From contig PBIN01000012.1 of assembly GCA_002720855.1 (NCBI GenBank), positions 1-64,000 of the forward strand: 64,000 nucleotides of DNA, written 5' to 3'. The notes beneath the pieces are model-generated. The model was given only the letters and a program-made list of their open reading frames with translations, searched no databases and was not told where the DNA came from. Made by a program: the position numbers and the translations under genes. Shown piece after piece: positions 31,154 through 40,154 of this stretch. The DNA is from Rhodospirillaceae bacterium. Its GTDB lineage: Bacteria > Pseudomonadota > Alphaproteobacteria > MPNO01 > UBA2964. How positions within the stretch are numbered: position 1 is the first letter of the stretch; every line of letters starts with the position of its first letter.

Positions 31154-34100
31154 GCAGCAATATTAGCAAGTCTGGCGACAAAGTTTCTGCTTCCTCGGAG
31201 CCTCGTTGCCTCTTTTTCCCAATCACGACGTAAAACAAGCCGATGATCCGGCTTTAATGACAATCGTCCTGGTTCTTCTTGAATGAGTTCAATTAGAGCG
31301 GCCGGGTTAGAAAAGTTGTCATTGTGAAAACCAATTATGAGGCCCTTTGGGCCCGCATCGAGCCTGGATATCCCTGCTTTGCGGCATAGCTGTTTGATAA
31401 TTATGATTTGAAGCAGATTTTCGACTTCCTTTGGAAGTGGCCCGAAACGATCAATAAGCTCGGCGGCAAACCCCTCAATTTCCTTGGTTTCGACAATATT
31501 TGCCAACCGTCGATATAAACCAAGCCGGGCATTAAGGTCGGTTACATAATTCTCGGGGATTAGGACCGGTGTACCGATGTTAATCTGCGGGCTCCAGTCG
31601 CTATCGTCACTTTCAACGTTCCCACCGCGGGCGTTGGCCACAGCCTCCTCTAGCATGTGCTGGTAAAGCTCGACCCCTACTTCGCGAATATGACCGGATT
31701 GCTCATCGCCAAGAAGATTCCCGGCCCCGCGGATATCAAGGTCATGACTGGCTAGTTTGAACCCCGCACCAAGTGAATCCAGGGATTGCATGACCTCAAG
31801 ACGTTTCGATGCCGCCTCCGTCATTGCGGAATCGGCGGGTATTGTTAGATAGCAATACGCACGCTGCTTGGAGCGCCCTATTCTGCCACGAAGTTGATAA
31901 AGCTGGGCCAACCCGAAGCGATCGGCCCGATGGACAAACAAGGTGTTGGCGGTTGGAATATCGAGGCCGGATTCAACAATCTGAGTAGACAATAAAAGTT
32001 CCGTCCGACCTTCATAGAAACTGGTCATTATATCTTCGAGCGCATTGGAACCCATCTGACCATGTGCCACTGCGATCTTTAAATCAGGCACCAATTCGCG
32101 AAGTTGCTTTTCCAGCTCTTCAATATCGGAGATACGTGGACAAACGTAAAATATTTGACCGCCTCTGAAGCGTTCACGCATGATGGCTTCTCGCACAATC
32201 AGCGGATCGAAAGGCAAAACAAAGGTTCGTACAGCAAGACGGTCTACTGGCGGGGTCGCAATGATCGACATTTCCTTAACACCGGAAAGTGCAAGTTGCA
32301 GGGTTCTCGGAATGGGCGTCGCGGTAAGAGTTAACACATGAACATCGGCACGAAGCTGCTTTAAGCGTTCTTTGTGCGCAACGCCAAAATGCTGTTCTTC
32401 ATCCACGATAAGCAGCGCTAAATCATTAAAATTAATAGATTTTCCGAGCAATGCGTGCGTGCCTATAACGATATCGATCGTGCCGTTAGTTAGTCCCTCT
32501 TTTGTTTCTTTGACATCTGCAGCCGATACCATTCTGGAAAGCTGTCCGATACGCACGGGATAACCCTGGAAACGTTCACTAAAGGTCGCGAAATGTTGCC
32601 GGCAGAGAAGCGTCGTTGGGGCGACAACAGCCACCTGGCCTCCAGCCATTACCGCCGAAAATGCGGCACGCAACGCTATTTCGGTTTTTCCAAAGCCCAC
32701 ATCGCCACACACAAGGCGATCCATCGGCTTGGATCCCCCTAAATCTGTGATCGTATCGTTAATTGCGCCAAGTTGATCGCTTGTCTCTGAATATGGAAAA
32801 CGGGCGCAGAATTCCTGATATATTCTGTCCTGAGGCGCCAATTTTCGTCCCGGACGGAGTTCTCGTTCGGCTGCCACCTTGATAAGTGCCTCAGCCATAT
32901 TTTCGAGACGATTTTTGACTCTGGCTTTTCTGGACTGCCACCCAGCGCCCCCAAGTTTGTCAAGAATTGCCGCTGAGTCTGCGGACCCATATCGCGAAAG
33001 GACTTCAATATTCTCAACGGGGACAAACAGTCTGTCATCGCTGGAATAACTCAGACGAAGGCAGTCATGCGGCGCTCCGCCAGCATTGATGGTTTCCAAC
33101 CCTTCATACCGCCCTATTCCGTGCTCAACGTGAACGACATAATCTCCCGCAGTTATTTCTGACGTATCGGTGAGAAAGGCCTCGGCGCGGCGCCGGCGTT
33201 GAGTTCGAACCATACGCTCGCCGAGAATATCCTGCTCGCTGATTATGGTTGCGTTTTCAAATTTGAAACCGTGTTCGATACCGACAACGAAAAGGCCGAT
33301 GGTATCCGGAGGCAATTTTGCGAGATCATTCCAGCTGGCCAACGAATGGAATTCAGTTCCTCCATGCTCTTTGAGAAGCGTCACCAACCTATCCCGTGAT
33401 CCAGGGCTGTAGGCTGTTAGTGCCACGCGACGATTTTTGCCAAATTCTTCGCGAATGGTCTTGTTGACGCTGCCAAATAAACCGGGGCTTTCTGATTCCT
33501 GCTTTTTCTCACTCGTTAACGCTGCGCGGGCGGAAGAAAAATCAGGTCCCCGGTTTCCGGCAAACTCGATAATTTCGTTGCTATTGCTGTCCGTTAGATC
33601 TGTCGGTGACTTGAACGGCGACATCCATCCAGTGGAAAGGTTGTTTATGACATCCAGCCAGAACTTGGGAGTGAGATAAAGCTCCTCGGGAGGCAAGGGC
33701 CGGTAAATCGGTGTTTTCTCGATGTTTTTCGTACTTTTGTTAGCGACTTCGAGAAAACTTAGGCGTGCGTCATAGAAGTCTTGAATGGCTTCGTGACGGG
33801 CATTTATTGCTTCCTCGGATTGATAATCAAAGGTGACGATACAGTTGGGCAGGTAATCAAAAATCGTTTCCAATTCTTCATTTAAAATAGGAAGCCAATG
33901 CTCAATTCCTGCGACAATCCGACCTTCTGTTACAGCATCATAGAGCGGGTCGTCCGCGATACTCCCGAACCTCTGTCTATATCCCTCGCGAAAGCGGGAA
34001 ATGGACGTTTGGTCCAACATAAATTCCCGCACTGGTTCTAGAGTGAGTGTGTCGATTATATCCAGACTTCTTTGATCTAAAGGGTCAAAGCGTCTGATGT

Positions 34101-34686
34101 CTTCAACGTCGTCACCAAAAAGGTCCAATCGCACCGGCATCGGAAGACTGGGAGGAAAAACATCGATTATGCCGCCACGGTAGGCAACTTCTCCAGCTTC
34201 TCTAACTGTTCCCGTTCTGACATAACCATTGTCTGAGAGAAACTTTGAAAGTCCGTCGACATCGACCCGCTTTCCCTTTTCGACGCGAAAGACGGCATTT
34301 TTAAACGTTTTTCGCGATGGAACTTTCTGTAATACCGCATTTACCGTCGTGACGACGATAAGAGGTGTAGAAACATCATTGTCGATCCGGTTCGCCAACC
34401 TGTTGAGCGCGTGTAAACGGCGACCGGTGACATCGGAATTTGGCGAAACTCGGTCGTAAGGCAAACAATCCCATGCTAGAAACTCAAGCAGCGGGATTTG
34501 GGGTGAGAAGGCCGAAATCGTTTCAGAAAGTGACGATAACCTTTTGTCGTCACTTGCAACATGCAACACGGCACGTCCAGGCGCTACTGTTGCCAGTTCA
34601 GCAACCGCTAAAGCATCGACGCCTTCTGGGGCACCGCTTATCTGAATACGGCCAGTTTGGTTAAAAAGAGACTTATTTATTTTCAA
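31150..34686 (-). CDS. mfd: Transcription-repair coupling factor
   Basis: 1178 residues, full length for Mfd, which removes stalled RNA polymerase and recruits UvrA. N-terminal UvrB-like part (LPYDRVSPNSDV; YRGGIIDVFPPS), polymerase-interacting domain (DYVVHVEHGIGRYEGL), RecG-like motor with Walker A CGDVGFGKTEIALRAAF, DEEQ box (VDEEQHFG), TATPIPRTL and QLRGRIGR, then the TRCF C-terminal domain. It overlaps the sdhE stop by four bases, so the two are an operon. Confidence 0.97.
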   Translation of the reverse strand: MKINKSLFNQTGRIQISGAPEGVDALAVAELATVAPGRAVLHVASDDKRLSSLSETISAFSPQIPLLEFLAWDCLPYDRVSPNSDVTGRRLHALNRLANRIDNDVSTPLIVVTTVNAVLQKVPSRKTFKNAVFRVEKGKRVDVDGLSKFLSDNGYVRTGTVREAGEVAYRGGIIDVFPPSLPMPVRLDLFGDDVEDIRRFDPLDQRSLDIIDTLTLEPVREFMLDQTSISRFREGYRQRFGSIADDPLYDAVTEGRIVAGIEHWLPILNEELETIFDYLPNCIVTFDYQSEEAINARHEAIQDFYDARLSFLEVANKSTKNIEKTPIYRPLPPEELYLTPKFWLDVINNLSTGWMSPFKSPTDLTDSNSNEIIEFAGNRGPDFSSARAALTSEKKQESESPGLFGSVNKTIREEFGKNRRVALTAYSPGSRDRLVTLLKEHGGTEFHSLASWNDLAKLPPDTIGLFVVGIEHGFKFENATIISEQDILGERMVRTQRRRRAEAFLTDTSEITAGDYVVHVEHGIGRYEGLETINAGGAPHDCLRLSYSSDDRLFVPVENIEVLSRYGSADSAAILDKLGGAGWQSRKARVKNRLENMAEALIKVAAERELRPGRKLAPQDRIYQEFCARFPYSETSDQLGAINDTITDLGGSKPMDRLVCGDVGFGKTEIALRAAFSAVMAGGQVAVVAPTTLLCRQHFATFSERFQGYPVRIGQLSRMVSAADVKETKEGLTNGTIDIVIGTHALLGKSINFNDLALLIVDEEQHFGVAHKERLKQLRADVHVLTLTATPIPRTLQLALSGVKEMSIIATPPVDRLAVRTFVLPFDPLIVREAIMRERFRGGQIFYVCPRISDIEELEKQLRELVPDLKIAVAHGQMGSNALEDIMTSFYEGRTELLLSTQIVESGLDIPTANTLFVHRADRFGLAQLYQLRGRIGRSKQRAYCYLTIPADSAMTEAASKRLEVMQSLDSLGAGFKLASHDLDIRGAGNLLGDEQSGHIREVGVELYQHMLEEAVANARGGNVESDDSDWSPQINIGTPVLIPENYVTDLNARLGLYRRLANIVETKEIEGFAAELIDRFGPLPKEVENLLQIIIIKQLCRKAGISRLDAGPKGLIIGFHNDNFSNPAALIELIQEEPGRLSLKPDHRLVLRRDWEKEATRLRGSRNFVARLANIAA

Positions 34687-34955
34687 TGATTTAGAAGAAT
34701 ATTCTTAAAGTCACAAATTCGTTCAAAAATCATGTTTTGGTGCTTTAAAGGAGGGTCCTCTGTACCCGAAACCCAAGTCATGATGTCTGGATCGTTTTCC
34801 TGAAGCAAAGCTTCGAACTGGTCAAGTTCTTCCGACGTCATTTTTTGAAGATTTTCCATTGCGAATTGGCCAATAACCATATCCGCCTCTTTTGTACCGC
34901 GCCTTTTGCTTTGATACAGCAACCGTCGGCGGCGGATTTCGAGTGGATCGGACAT
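34683..34955 (-). CDS. sdhE: Succinate dehydrogenase assembly factor SdhE
   Basis: 90 residues of the SdhE/YgfY (Sdh5) family, which helps attach FAD to the succinate dehydrogenase flavoprotein. The RGTKEAD motif (with the RGxxE that contacts SdhA) is seen near residue 20, after RRRLLYQSKR. Stop overlaps the mfd start. Divergent from recG with an 81-base shared upstream region. The same sdhE-mfd / recG order is common in alphaproteobacteria. Confidence 0.93.
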   Translation of the reverse strand: MSDPLEIRRRRLLYQSKRRGTKEADMVIGQFAMENLQKMTSEELDQFEALLQENDPDIMTWVSGTEDPPLKHQNMIFERICDFKNILLNH

Positions 34956-35036
34956 TGCAACTCCTTCGCGGGAGCATAGGATATAGAACGAAGCTGTGCC
35001 CTTGTCAGCAGCGCAAAAATTGGATCGTCTTAAGCA

Positions 35037-37118
35037 ATGAGACCAGAGGTATTATTTCCGCTGTTTGCGCCCATAAGGTCCTTAAAAGGGATTGGCCCGC
35101 GATTGGCAACAATGATCGAAAAGCTGGCGGGACCAAATATCGTCGATCTTTGTTGGCATATTCCCAGCGGAATTGTAGATCGTCGTTTCACGCCCAAAAT
35201 CAATGATGCGCCAGCCGGAGCAATCGCAACAATTACCGTCAAAGTGGTCGAACACCAGGCACCTCGTATAAAAAGACTTCCATACAAAGTGATTTGCTCC
35301 GATGACAGCGGCGTTCTTGAGCTCGTGTTTTTCCATGCCCGCAGCGACTATTTGCTGAAAATCCTGCCAGAGGGTGAAACGCGTATTGTAAGCGGCAAAG
35401 TTGAACATTTTCAGGGCAATGTTCAGATGAGCCATCCCGATCGTATTGGAACGCTTGAAGAATTGGATGAGCTTCAGGCTGTCGAACCGGTGTATCCATT
35501 GACGGCTGGGTTGACCTCCAAACCATTGATCAACGCCATACGCGAATCCGTAAGCTTGGTTCCGCCTTTGCCCGAATGGCAGGATCCGGCGTGGCTATCC
35601 CAGCAAGACATGCCTGATTGGCAGTTGGCATTACAAAGGGCGCACTCTCCCACCACAGAGGATGATTTATATGCCGAGGCGCCTGCAATAAGACGTCTGG
35701 CCTATGACGAATTGTTGGCAGATCAATTGGCATTATCGATTGTGCGGGCAACGCAGCGACGCAAGTCAGGCCGTAGGTTTAACAAGGATACGGGGCTGGT
35801 TTCGCGAGCCACGACAGCCCTTCCTTTCGCGCTTACGAAATCTCAAAAGTCTTCAATTGACGAAATCCTGCACGATATGGCGGAGCCCTTTCGTATGTTG
35901 CGTCTTTTGCAGGGCGATGTTGGAAGTGGGAAGACCGTTGTTGCGTTCCTGGCGATGTTACGCGCTGTGGAATCCGGTGGACAGGCTGCCCTCATGGCGC
36001 CAACGGAAATCTTGGCGCAACAGCATCTTAAAACCATTGATGAGCTCGCTAAGATAGTTGATGTCAATGTTGATGTCCTCACGGGACGCAATAAAGGAAC
36101 ACAGCGCGGTCAAATACTGGAGAGGCTGGCCTCCGGCGAGACCTCTATCGTGATCGGGACGCACGCATTATTCCAGGAAGATGTTCGTTTTAAAGATTTA
36201 ATTCTCGCCGTGATAGACGAGCAGCACAGGTTCGGTGTTCATCAACGATTGATGCTGGCAGATAAGGGAGCGGCTGCGGATATGTTGGTAATGACCGCAA
36301 CTCCAATTCCGAGAACGCTCATGCTTTGCGCATATAGCGATCTAGATACATCTAGACTCATTGATAAGCCAACTGGGCGCCTCCCTGTCAAAACACGAGC
36401 GTTGCCCACCTCGCGTATTGAGGATGTTGTTACGCGCCTGCATGCCGCTATTAAAGATGGTGCCCGCGTGTTTTGGGTGTGTCCCTTGGTCGACGAATCT
36501 GAATTGATCGATCTGGAGGCCGCAACGGATCGGCACGCATTTCTCAACAAACGTTTCCCGGGACGGGTCGGTCTTGTCCACGGAAAGATGAAGGGGAATG
36601 AGAAAGATGCCGTTATGGCATCTTTTGCCAAAGGTGAGCTCGATATCTTGGTTTCAACTACGGTAATTGAGGTCGGCGTCGATATTCCTGAGGCAAGTAT
36701 CATGGTAATCGAACATGCCGAACGGTTTGGCCTATCTCAGCTCCATCAACTTCGCGGACGCGTCGGACGCGGAAACCAAACCTCATCCTGTTTACTACTA
36801 TATGCGCCGCCACTTACAGAAACAGCGCAGGCTCGTTTGAATATTCTGCGGGAAACAGATGATGGATTCCGAATTGCCGAAGAAGACCTAAAACTCCGCG
36901 GCGCGGGTGAAATGCTTGGTACCCGGCAGAGCGGTTTACCTCAATTCAGAATTGCTGATATCGCAAAGCATCAAGATCTGATGATGGCGGCACGGGATGA
37001 CGCACGTCTAATTCTTGAAAAGGATCCCGACCTGACCAGTGACAGGGGAAAAGCGCTTCGCGTGTTGCTGTATCTGTTCGAAAAAGACGCTGTGATACAG
37101 ACGCTTAGGTCGGGTTGA
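35037..37118 (+). CDS. recG: ATP-dependent DNA helicase RecG
   Basis: 693 residues, full length. An N-terminal wedge domain with an OB fold (ATITVKVVEHQAPR; YKVICSDDSGVLELVFFH) precedes the helicase: Walker A QGDVGSGKTVVA, DEQH box (VIDEQHRFGVHQR), TATPIPRTL, and QLRGRVGRGNQ. RecG remodels stalled replication forks and Holliday junctions. Its stop is one base from the stop of the convergent DUF502 gene. Confidence 0.97.
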   Translation: MRPEVLFPLFAPIRSLKGIGPRLATMIEKLAGPNIVDLCWHIPSGIVDRRFTPKINDAPAGAIATITVKVVEHQAPRIKRLPYKVICSDDSGVLELVFFHARSDYLLKILPEGETRIVSGKVEHFQGNVQMSHPDRIGTLEELDELQAVEPVYPLTAGLTSKPLINAIRESVSLVPPLPEWQDPAWLSQQDMPDWQLALQRAHSPTTEDDLYAEAPAIRRLAYDELLADQLALSIVRATQRRKSGRRFNKDTGLVSRATTALPFALTKSQKSSIDEILHDMAEPFRMLRLLQGDVGSGKTVVAFLAMLRAVESGGQAALMAPTEILAQQHLKTIDELAKIVDVNVDVLTGRNKGTQRGQILERLASGETSIVIGTHALFQEDVRFKDLILAVIDEQHRFGVHQRLMLADKGAAADMLVMTATPIPRTLMLCAYSDLDTSRLIDKPTGRLPVKTRALPTSRIEDVVTRLHAAIKDGARVFWVCPLVDESELIDLEAATDRHAFLNKRFPGRVGLVHGKMKGNEKDAVMASFAKGELDILVSTTVIEVGVDIPEASIMVIEHAERFGLSQLHQLRGRVGRGNQTSSCLLLYAPPLTETAQARLNILRETDDGFRIAEEDLKLRGAGEMLGTRQSGLPQFRIADIAKHQDLMMAARDDARLILEKDPDLTSDRGKALRVLLYLFEKDAVIQTLRSG

Positions 37119-37119
37119 T

Positions 37120-37869
37120 TTATTCGTCAGCTGCCTGAATTGTTTTCTGATCTCCGTTGGAAGCAGAGACCACGACTTTACGTTCCGAAGGAGGTCTACG
37201 GTCGGGCGGAGTGACGATACCTCCTGAAATTACCATTTTTATGCCTTCCTCCACGGTCATTGAAAGAATGACCAGTTCACGGCGCGGCAGGAATAGCAAA
37301 TACCCCGAGGTCGGGTTCGGCGTCGTCGGCAAGAAAACATTGACGATTTCGTCTTCTGTTGAGCTCTGAATCTCCCCTTCAGTTTTTCCCGTGATAAATC
37401 CCAGCGCCCAGGATCCGCGACGCGGGTATTCAAACAAGACGACTTCACGGAACGCATCAGATTGTTTTGAAAGAACGGTTTCAAAAATTTGCTTTAATGC
37501 ACTGTAAACACTACGAATTACTGGCATTCTCGACAGTATTCGTTCGCTCGTTCTGACCCAGAATCTTCCCAGAATACCAGCCGTCAACGCGCCAATCAGA
37601 GTCATAACGATACAAACAATTAGCAGTCCCAACCCGGGCACACTGAAGGGCAGGTAGGTTTCTGGGTTGTAAGCCGGCGGTAACAATGGGGTGATTGTGT
37701 CATCTACCCAGTTGATAAAAAGCCAGGCGAGATAGAAGGTTATTCCGAGTGGCGCGGTAATCAGAACACCGGCGAAGAAATATCCTCTTAAATGACGAAC
37801 AATGCTTATTCGAGGGGATTTGATTTGAATAACTTCGTCTTCTGAGGTGTTTTTATCTTGATGGTCCAT
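37120..37869 (-). CDS. DUF502 membrane protein
   Basis: About 249 residues. Two membrane helices are clear (GYFFAGVLITAPLGITFYLAWLFI and GLGLLIVCIVMTLIGALTAG), followed by the DUF502 core: IPVIRSVYSALKQIFETVL, FREVVLFEYPRRGSWALGFITG and VFLPTTPNPTSGYLLFLPRRE. The family is found widely and its function is unknown. The ATG at 37869 has GGAAAG upstream and the typical short acidic N-terminus. Confidence 0.88.
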   Translation of the reverse strand: MDHQDKNTSEDEVIQIKSPRISIVRHLRGYFFAGVLITAPLGITFYLAWLFINWVDDTITPLLPPAYNPETYLPFSVPGLGLLIVCIVMTLIGALTAGILGRFWVRTSERILSRMPVIRSVYSALKQIFETVLSKQSDAFREVVLFEYPRRGSWALGFITGKTEGEIQSSTEDEIVNVFLPTTPNPTSGYLLFLPRRELVILSMTVEEGIKMVISGGIVTPPDRRPPSERKVVVSASNGDQKTIQAADE

Positions 37870-38000
37870 CGATTTACTTGCTTTCCGAACCCAATGCGGG
37901 TTGGCCGATTTCAATGCGCAGGAATGAGGCAAGGTTTAACGCTAATTCGGCGGCAACGCCATCTGTAAATTGGTTCAGGGATCCACTAAGGAATTTGTGT

Positions 38001-39059
38001 ATGACGGATGTGACAGAGACCTCCCCTAGCCTGCTTAGTCTCACTACAGCCGTTCCAGAATATGAGCTTACGCAGGAAGATGTTATCCGTCGCGCATCGA
38101 CCTTTTTACCGGGAGTTGACAGCGAGGCTCTGGAGCGGCTGATGCCGGTATATAAAAATTCTGGAATTGAGAGACGTTATTCCTGCGTACCACCGGATTG
38201 GTATGCAGAGGATCATGGTTGGGAAGAAAAAAACCGCCTCTATGTCAAGAACGCTGTCGATTTGATCGAAGAAGCTTCGGTGACGGCGATGGAACAAGCG
38301 CATATTGAGCCCAGTGAAATAGATATGATCGTGTCTGTTTCGACGACAGGAATTGTAACCCCGAGCCTGGAAGCGCAATTGATGGAACGTGTTGGGTTTC
38401 GGCGGAATTGTGAAAGATTGCCAGTGTTCGGTCTTGGGTGTGCCGGAGGGGTGATCGGTTTGACGAGGTCATTTCAGCAGGCCGTCGCGTCTCCCAATAA
38501 AACGATCCTGTTTGTTGCCGTGGAATTGTGCGGACTGACCTTCAGGCGCTGCGATGGAAGTAAAGCCAATGTTATAGCTACAGCTTTATTTGGCGATGGT
38601 GCGGCCGCCGCGGTCATTAATTCCGACGGCAACGGTGCAACATTTGAGAACGGTGGCGAATTTACCTGGCCGAATTCTTTGGATGTTATGGGTTGGAGCG
38701 TCGAAGAAGATGGATTGGGTGTAATATTTTCTCGAGACATCCCGACACTCACGCGAACTGAATTTCGTAAAGTCCTTAAGTCTTATTTGGCGGATACCAA
38801 TTTATCTCTTTCTGAAATCGACCAGTTTGTTTGTCACCCTGGCGGAACAAAGGTTTTGAACGCTCTGGAGGAAGCATTTGAACTTCAGTCAGGGGCGCTT
38901 ACGAGTTCAAGAGAGGTACTGAGAGACTACGGTAATATGTCCGCGGTCACAGTCCTATTTGTTCTAAAGAATGTATTGCGCGAAAACGAAAGAGGACGCT
39001 TCTTGCTTTCGTCACTGGGACCAGGGTTTACCGCTGCATTTATGACTTTAATTGCATGA
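38001..39059 (+). CDS. Type III polyketide synthase
   Basis: 352 residues of the chalcone/stilbene synthase superfamily. Catalytic residues are Cys147 (GLGCAGG), His279 (CHPGG) and Asn312 (YGNMS). Such bacterial enzymes extend a fatty-acyl or aryl starter with malonyl-CoA to alkylresorcinols, alkylpyrones or phloroglucinol. The ATG at 38001 has AAGGAA upstream; the frame is open to 37878 but the extra part is unlike the family. Its stop overlaps the ICMT-type gene (ATGA). The pair matches the bpsA-bpsB and srsA-srsB arrangement of alkylresorcinol/alkylpyrone makers. Confidence 0.93.
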   Translation: MTDVTETSPSLLSLTTAVPEYELTQEDVIRRASTFLPGVDSEALERLMPVYKNSGIERRYSCVPPDWYAEDHGWEEKNRLYVKNAVDLIEEASVTAMEQAHIEPSEIDMIVSVSTTGIVTPSLEAQLMERVGFRRNCERLPVFGLGCAGGVIGLTRSFQQAVASPNKTILFVAVELCGLTFRRCDGSKANVIATALFGDGAAAAVINSDGNGATFENGGEFTWPNSLDVMGWSVEEDGLGVIFSRDIPTLTRTEFRKVLKSYLADTNLSLSEIDQFVCHPGGTKVLNALEEAFELQSGALTSSREVLRDYGNMSAVTVLFVLKNVLRENERGRFLLSSLGPGFTAAFMTLIA

Positions 39060-39565
39060 CGGTTCTCTACTGGGTTCTTTTGTTCTTAATCCTACAGCGT
39101 CTGGCTGAACTCCTTTTGGCGAAGCGAAACACAGCGTTGCTGCTTGCGCGCGGAGGAATTGAACATGGGGCGGGACATTATCCCCTGATCGTATTGCTTC
39201 ATCTTTGTTGGCTTGCAGCCCTTGCGTATTTTATACCGCCGGCGCAGCCAGCGAATTGGTGGCTTCTAGGATTATTTGGCGGTCTCCAGATTTTGCGAGT
39301 GTGGGTCCTTGCCACATTGGGAAGCAGGTGGACGACACGCGTGATCGAATTACCGGGAGAGGCCCCTATTCGATCAGGACTTTATCGTTGGTGTTGTCAT
39401 CCAAATTATCTCATTGTTGCTGGCGAAATATTTTTGCTGCCATTGGTATTCGGTCGTTGGGAGATTGCCATAGTTTTCACAATTGCCAACAGTATGTTGC
39501 TCTGGCACCGAATTCGGGTTGAAGAGGTAGCACTCCAAAATATGTCTGCAGCATCGAACGAATAA
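39056..39565 (+). CDS. ICMT-family membrane methyltransferase
   Basis: 169 residues, mostly membrane helices, with the isoprenylcysteine carboxyl methyltransferase signature near the C-terminus (CHPNYLIVAGEIFLLPL ... LLWHRIRVEE) that binds S-adenosylmethionine. In clusters with type III polyketide synthases, members of this family O-methylate the alkylpyrone or alkylresorcinol product (BpsB, SrsB). Translational coupling to the synthase gene supports that role here (inference). Confidence 0.88.
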   Translation: MTVLYWVLLFLILQRLAELLLAKRNTALLLARGGIEHGAGHYPLIVLLHLCWLAALAYFIPPAQPANWWLLGLFGGLQILRVWVLATLGSRWTTRVIELPGEAPIRSGLYRWCCHPNYLIVAGEIFLLPLVFGRWEIAIVFTIANSMLLWHRIRVEEVALQNMSAASNE

Positions 39566-39630
39566 ATGCCATCGCTCATCTGTTGGTATATTAGGGCATC
39601 AAAAACCCGTTCGACTTTGGAGAATCATCG

Positions 39631-40116
39631 ATGCGCAAATTTCTGCTGATGCTGCTGGTTTCATGCCATGTCGCAAGCTTCCAGATCGTTGTTGCTTACG
39701 CTGCAGGATACGAATCTGCGGAAGACGCACTTCAAAGTTACAAAAAAGCGGTTCACTTAATTGATCAAAGAAAGTTTTCAGGTGCTATCAGCTTGTTGAA
39801 GGAATCCCTCAACGTGGATATTGAAGACAGGGCGCAAAAGGCAGGTGTTTTCCATATGTTAGGGTATAGTTATCGAAAAACGGGAAGGTTCAAATCGGCT
39901 CTTGGCTACTATAAACAAGCTCTAAAACTAAAACCCGATCACAGAGGTGCCCATGAATATATTGGTGAAGCGTATCTGGCGTTAAAGAATCCAGAACTGG
40001 CGAAATATCATCTTGACCGCCTGCAAATAATTTGTGGCACGTTATGTGAAGAGTACAAAGATTTGAAAGAAGCTTATGATGCCTATACCGCAGGCACGAG
40101 ATTGGGCGGTCGCTAG
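39631..40116 (+). CDS. Secreted TPR protein
   Basis: 161 residues with a signal peptide ending near VVAYAAG and at least two TPR units: FHMLGYSYRKTGRFKSALGYYKQALKLKPDH and AHEYIGEAYLALKNPELAKYHLDRL, the latter followed by two Cys (IICGTLCEEY). This is the layout of small periplasmic TPR proteins of unknown function common in alphaproteobacteria. ATG follows TTGGAGAATC. Confidence 0.8.
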   Translation: MRKFLLMLLVSCHVASFQIVVAYAAGYESAEDALQSYKKAVHLIDQRKFSGAISLLKESLNVDIEDRAQKAGVFHMLGYSYRKTGRFKSALGYYKQALKLKPDHRGAHEYIGEAYLALKNPELAKYHLDRLQIICGTLCEEYKDLKEAYDAYTAGTRLGGR

Positions 40117-40154
40117 CGCGTAGAGTCACGATAGCGCAACGGGAGGAAAATAGG

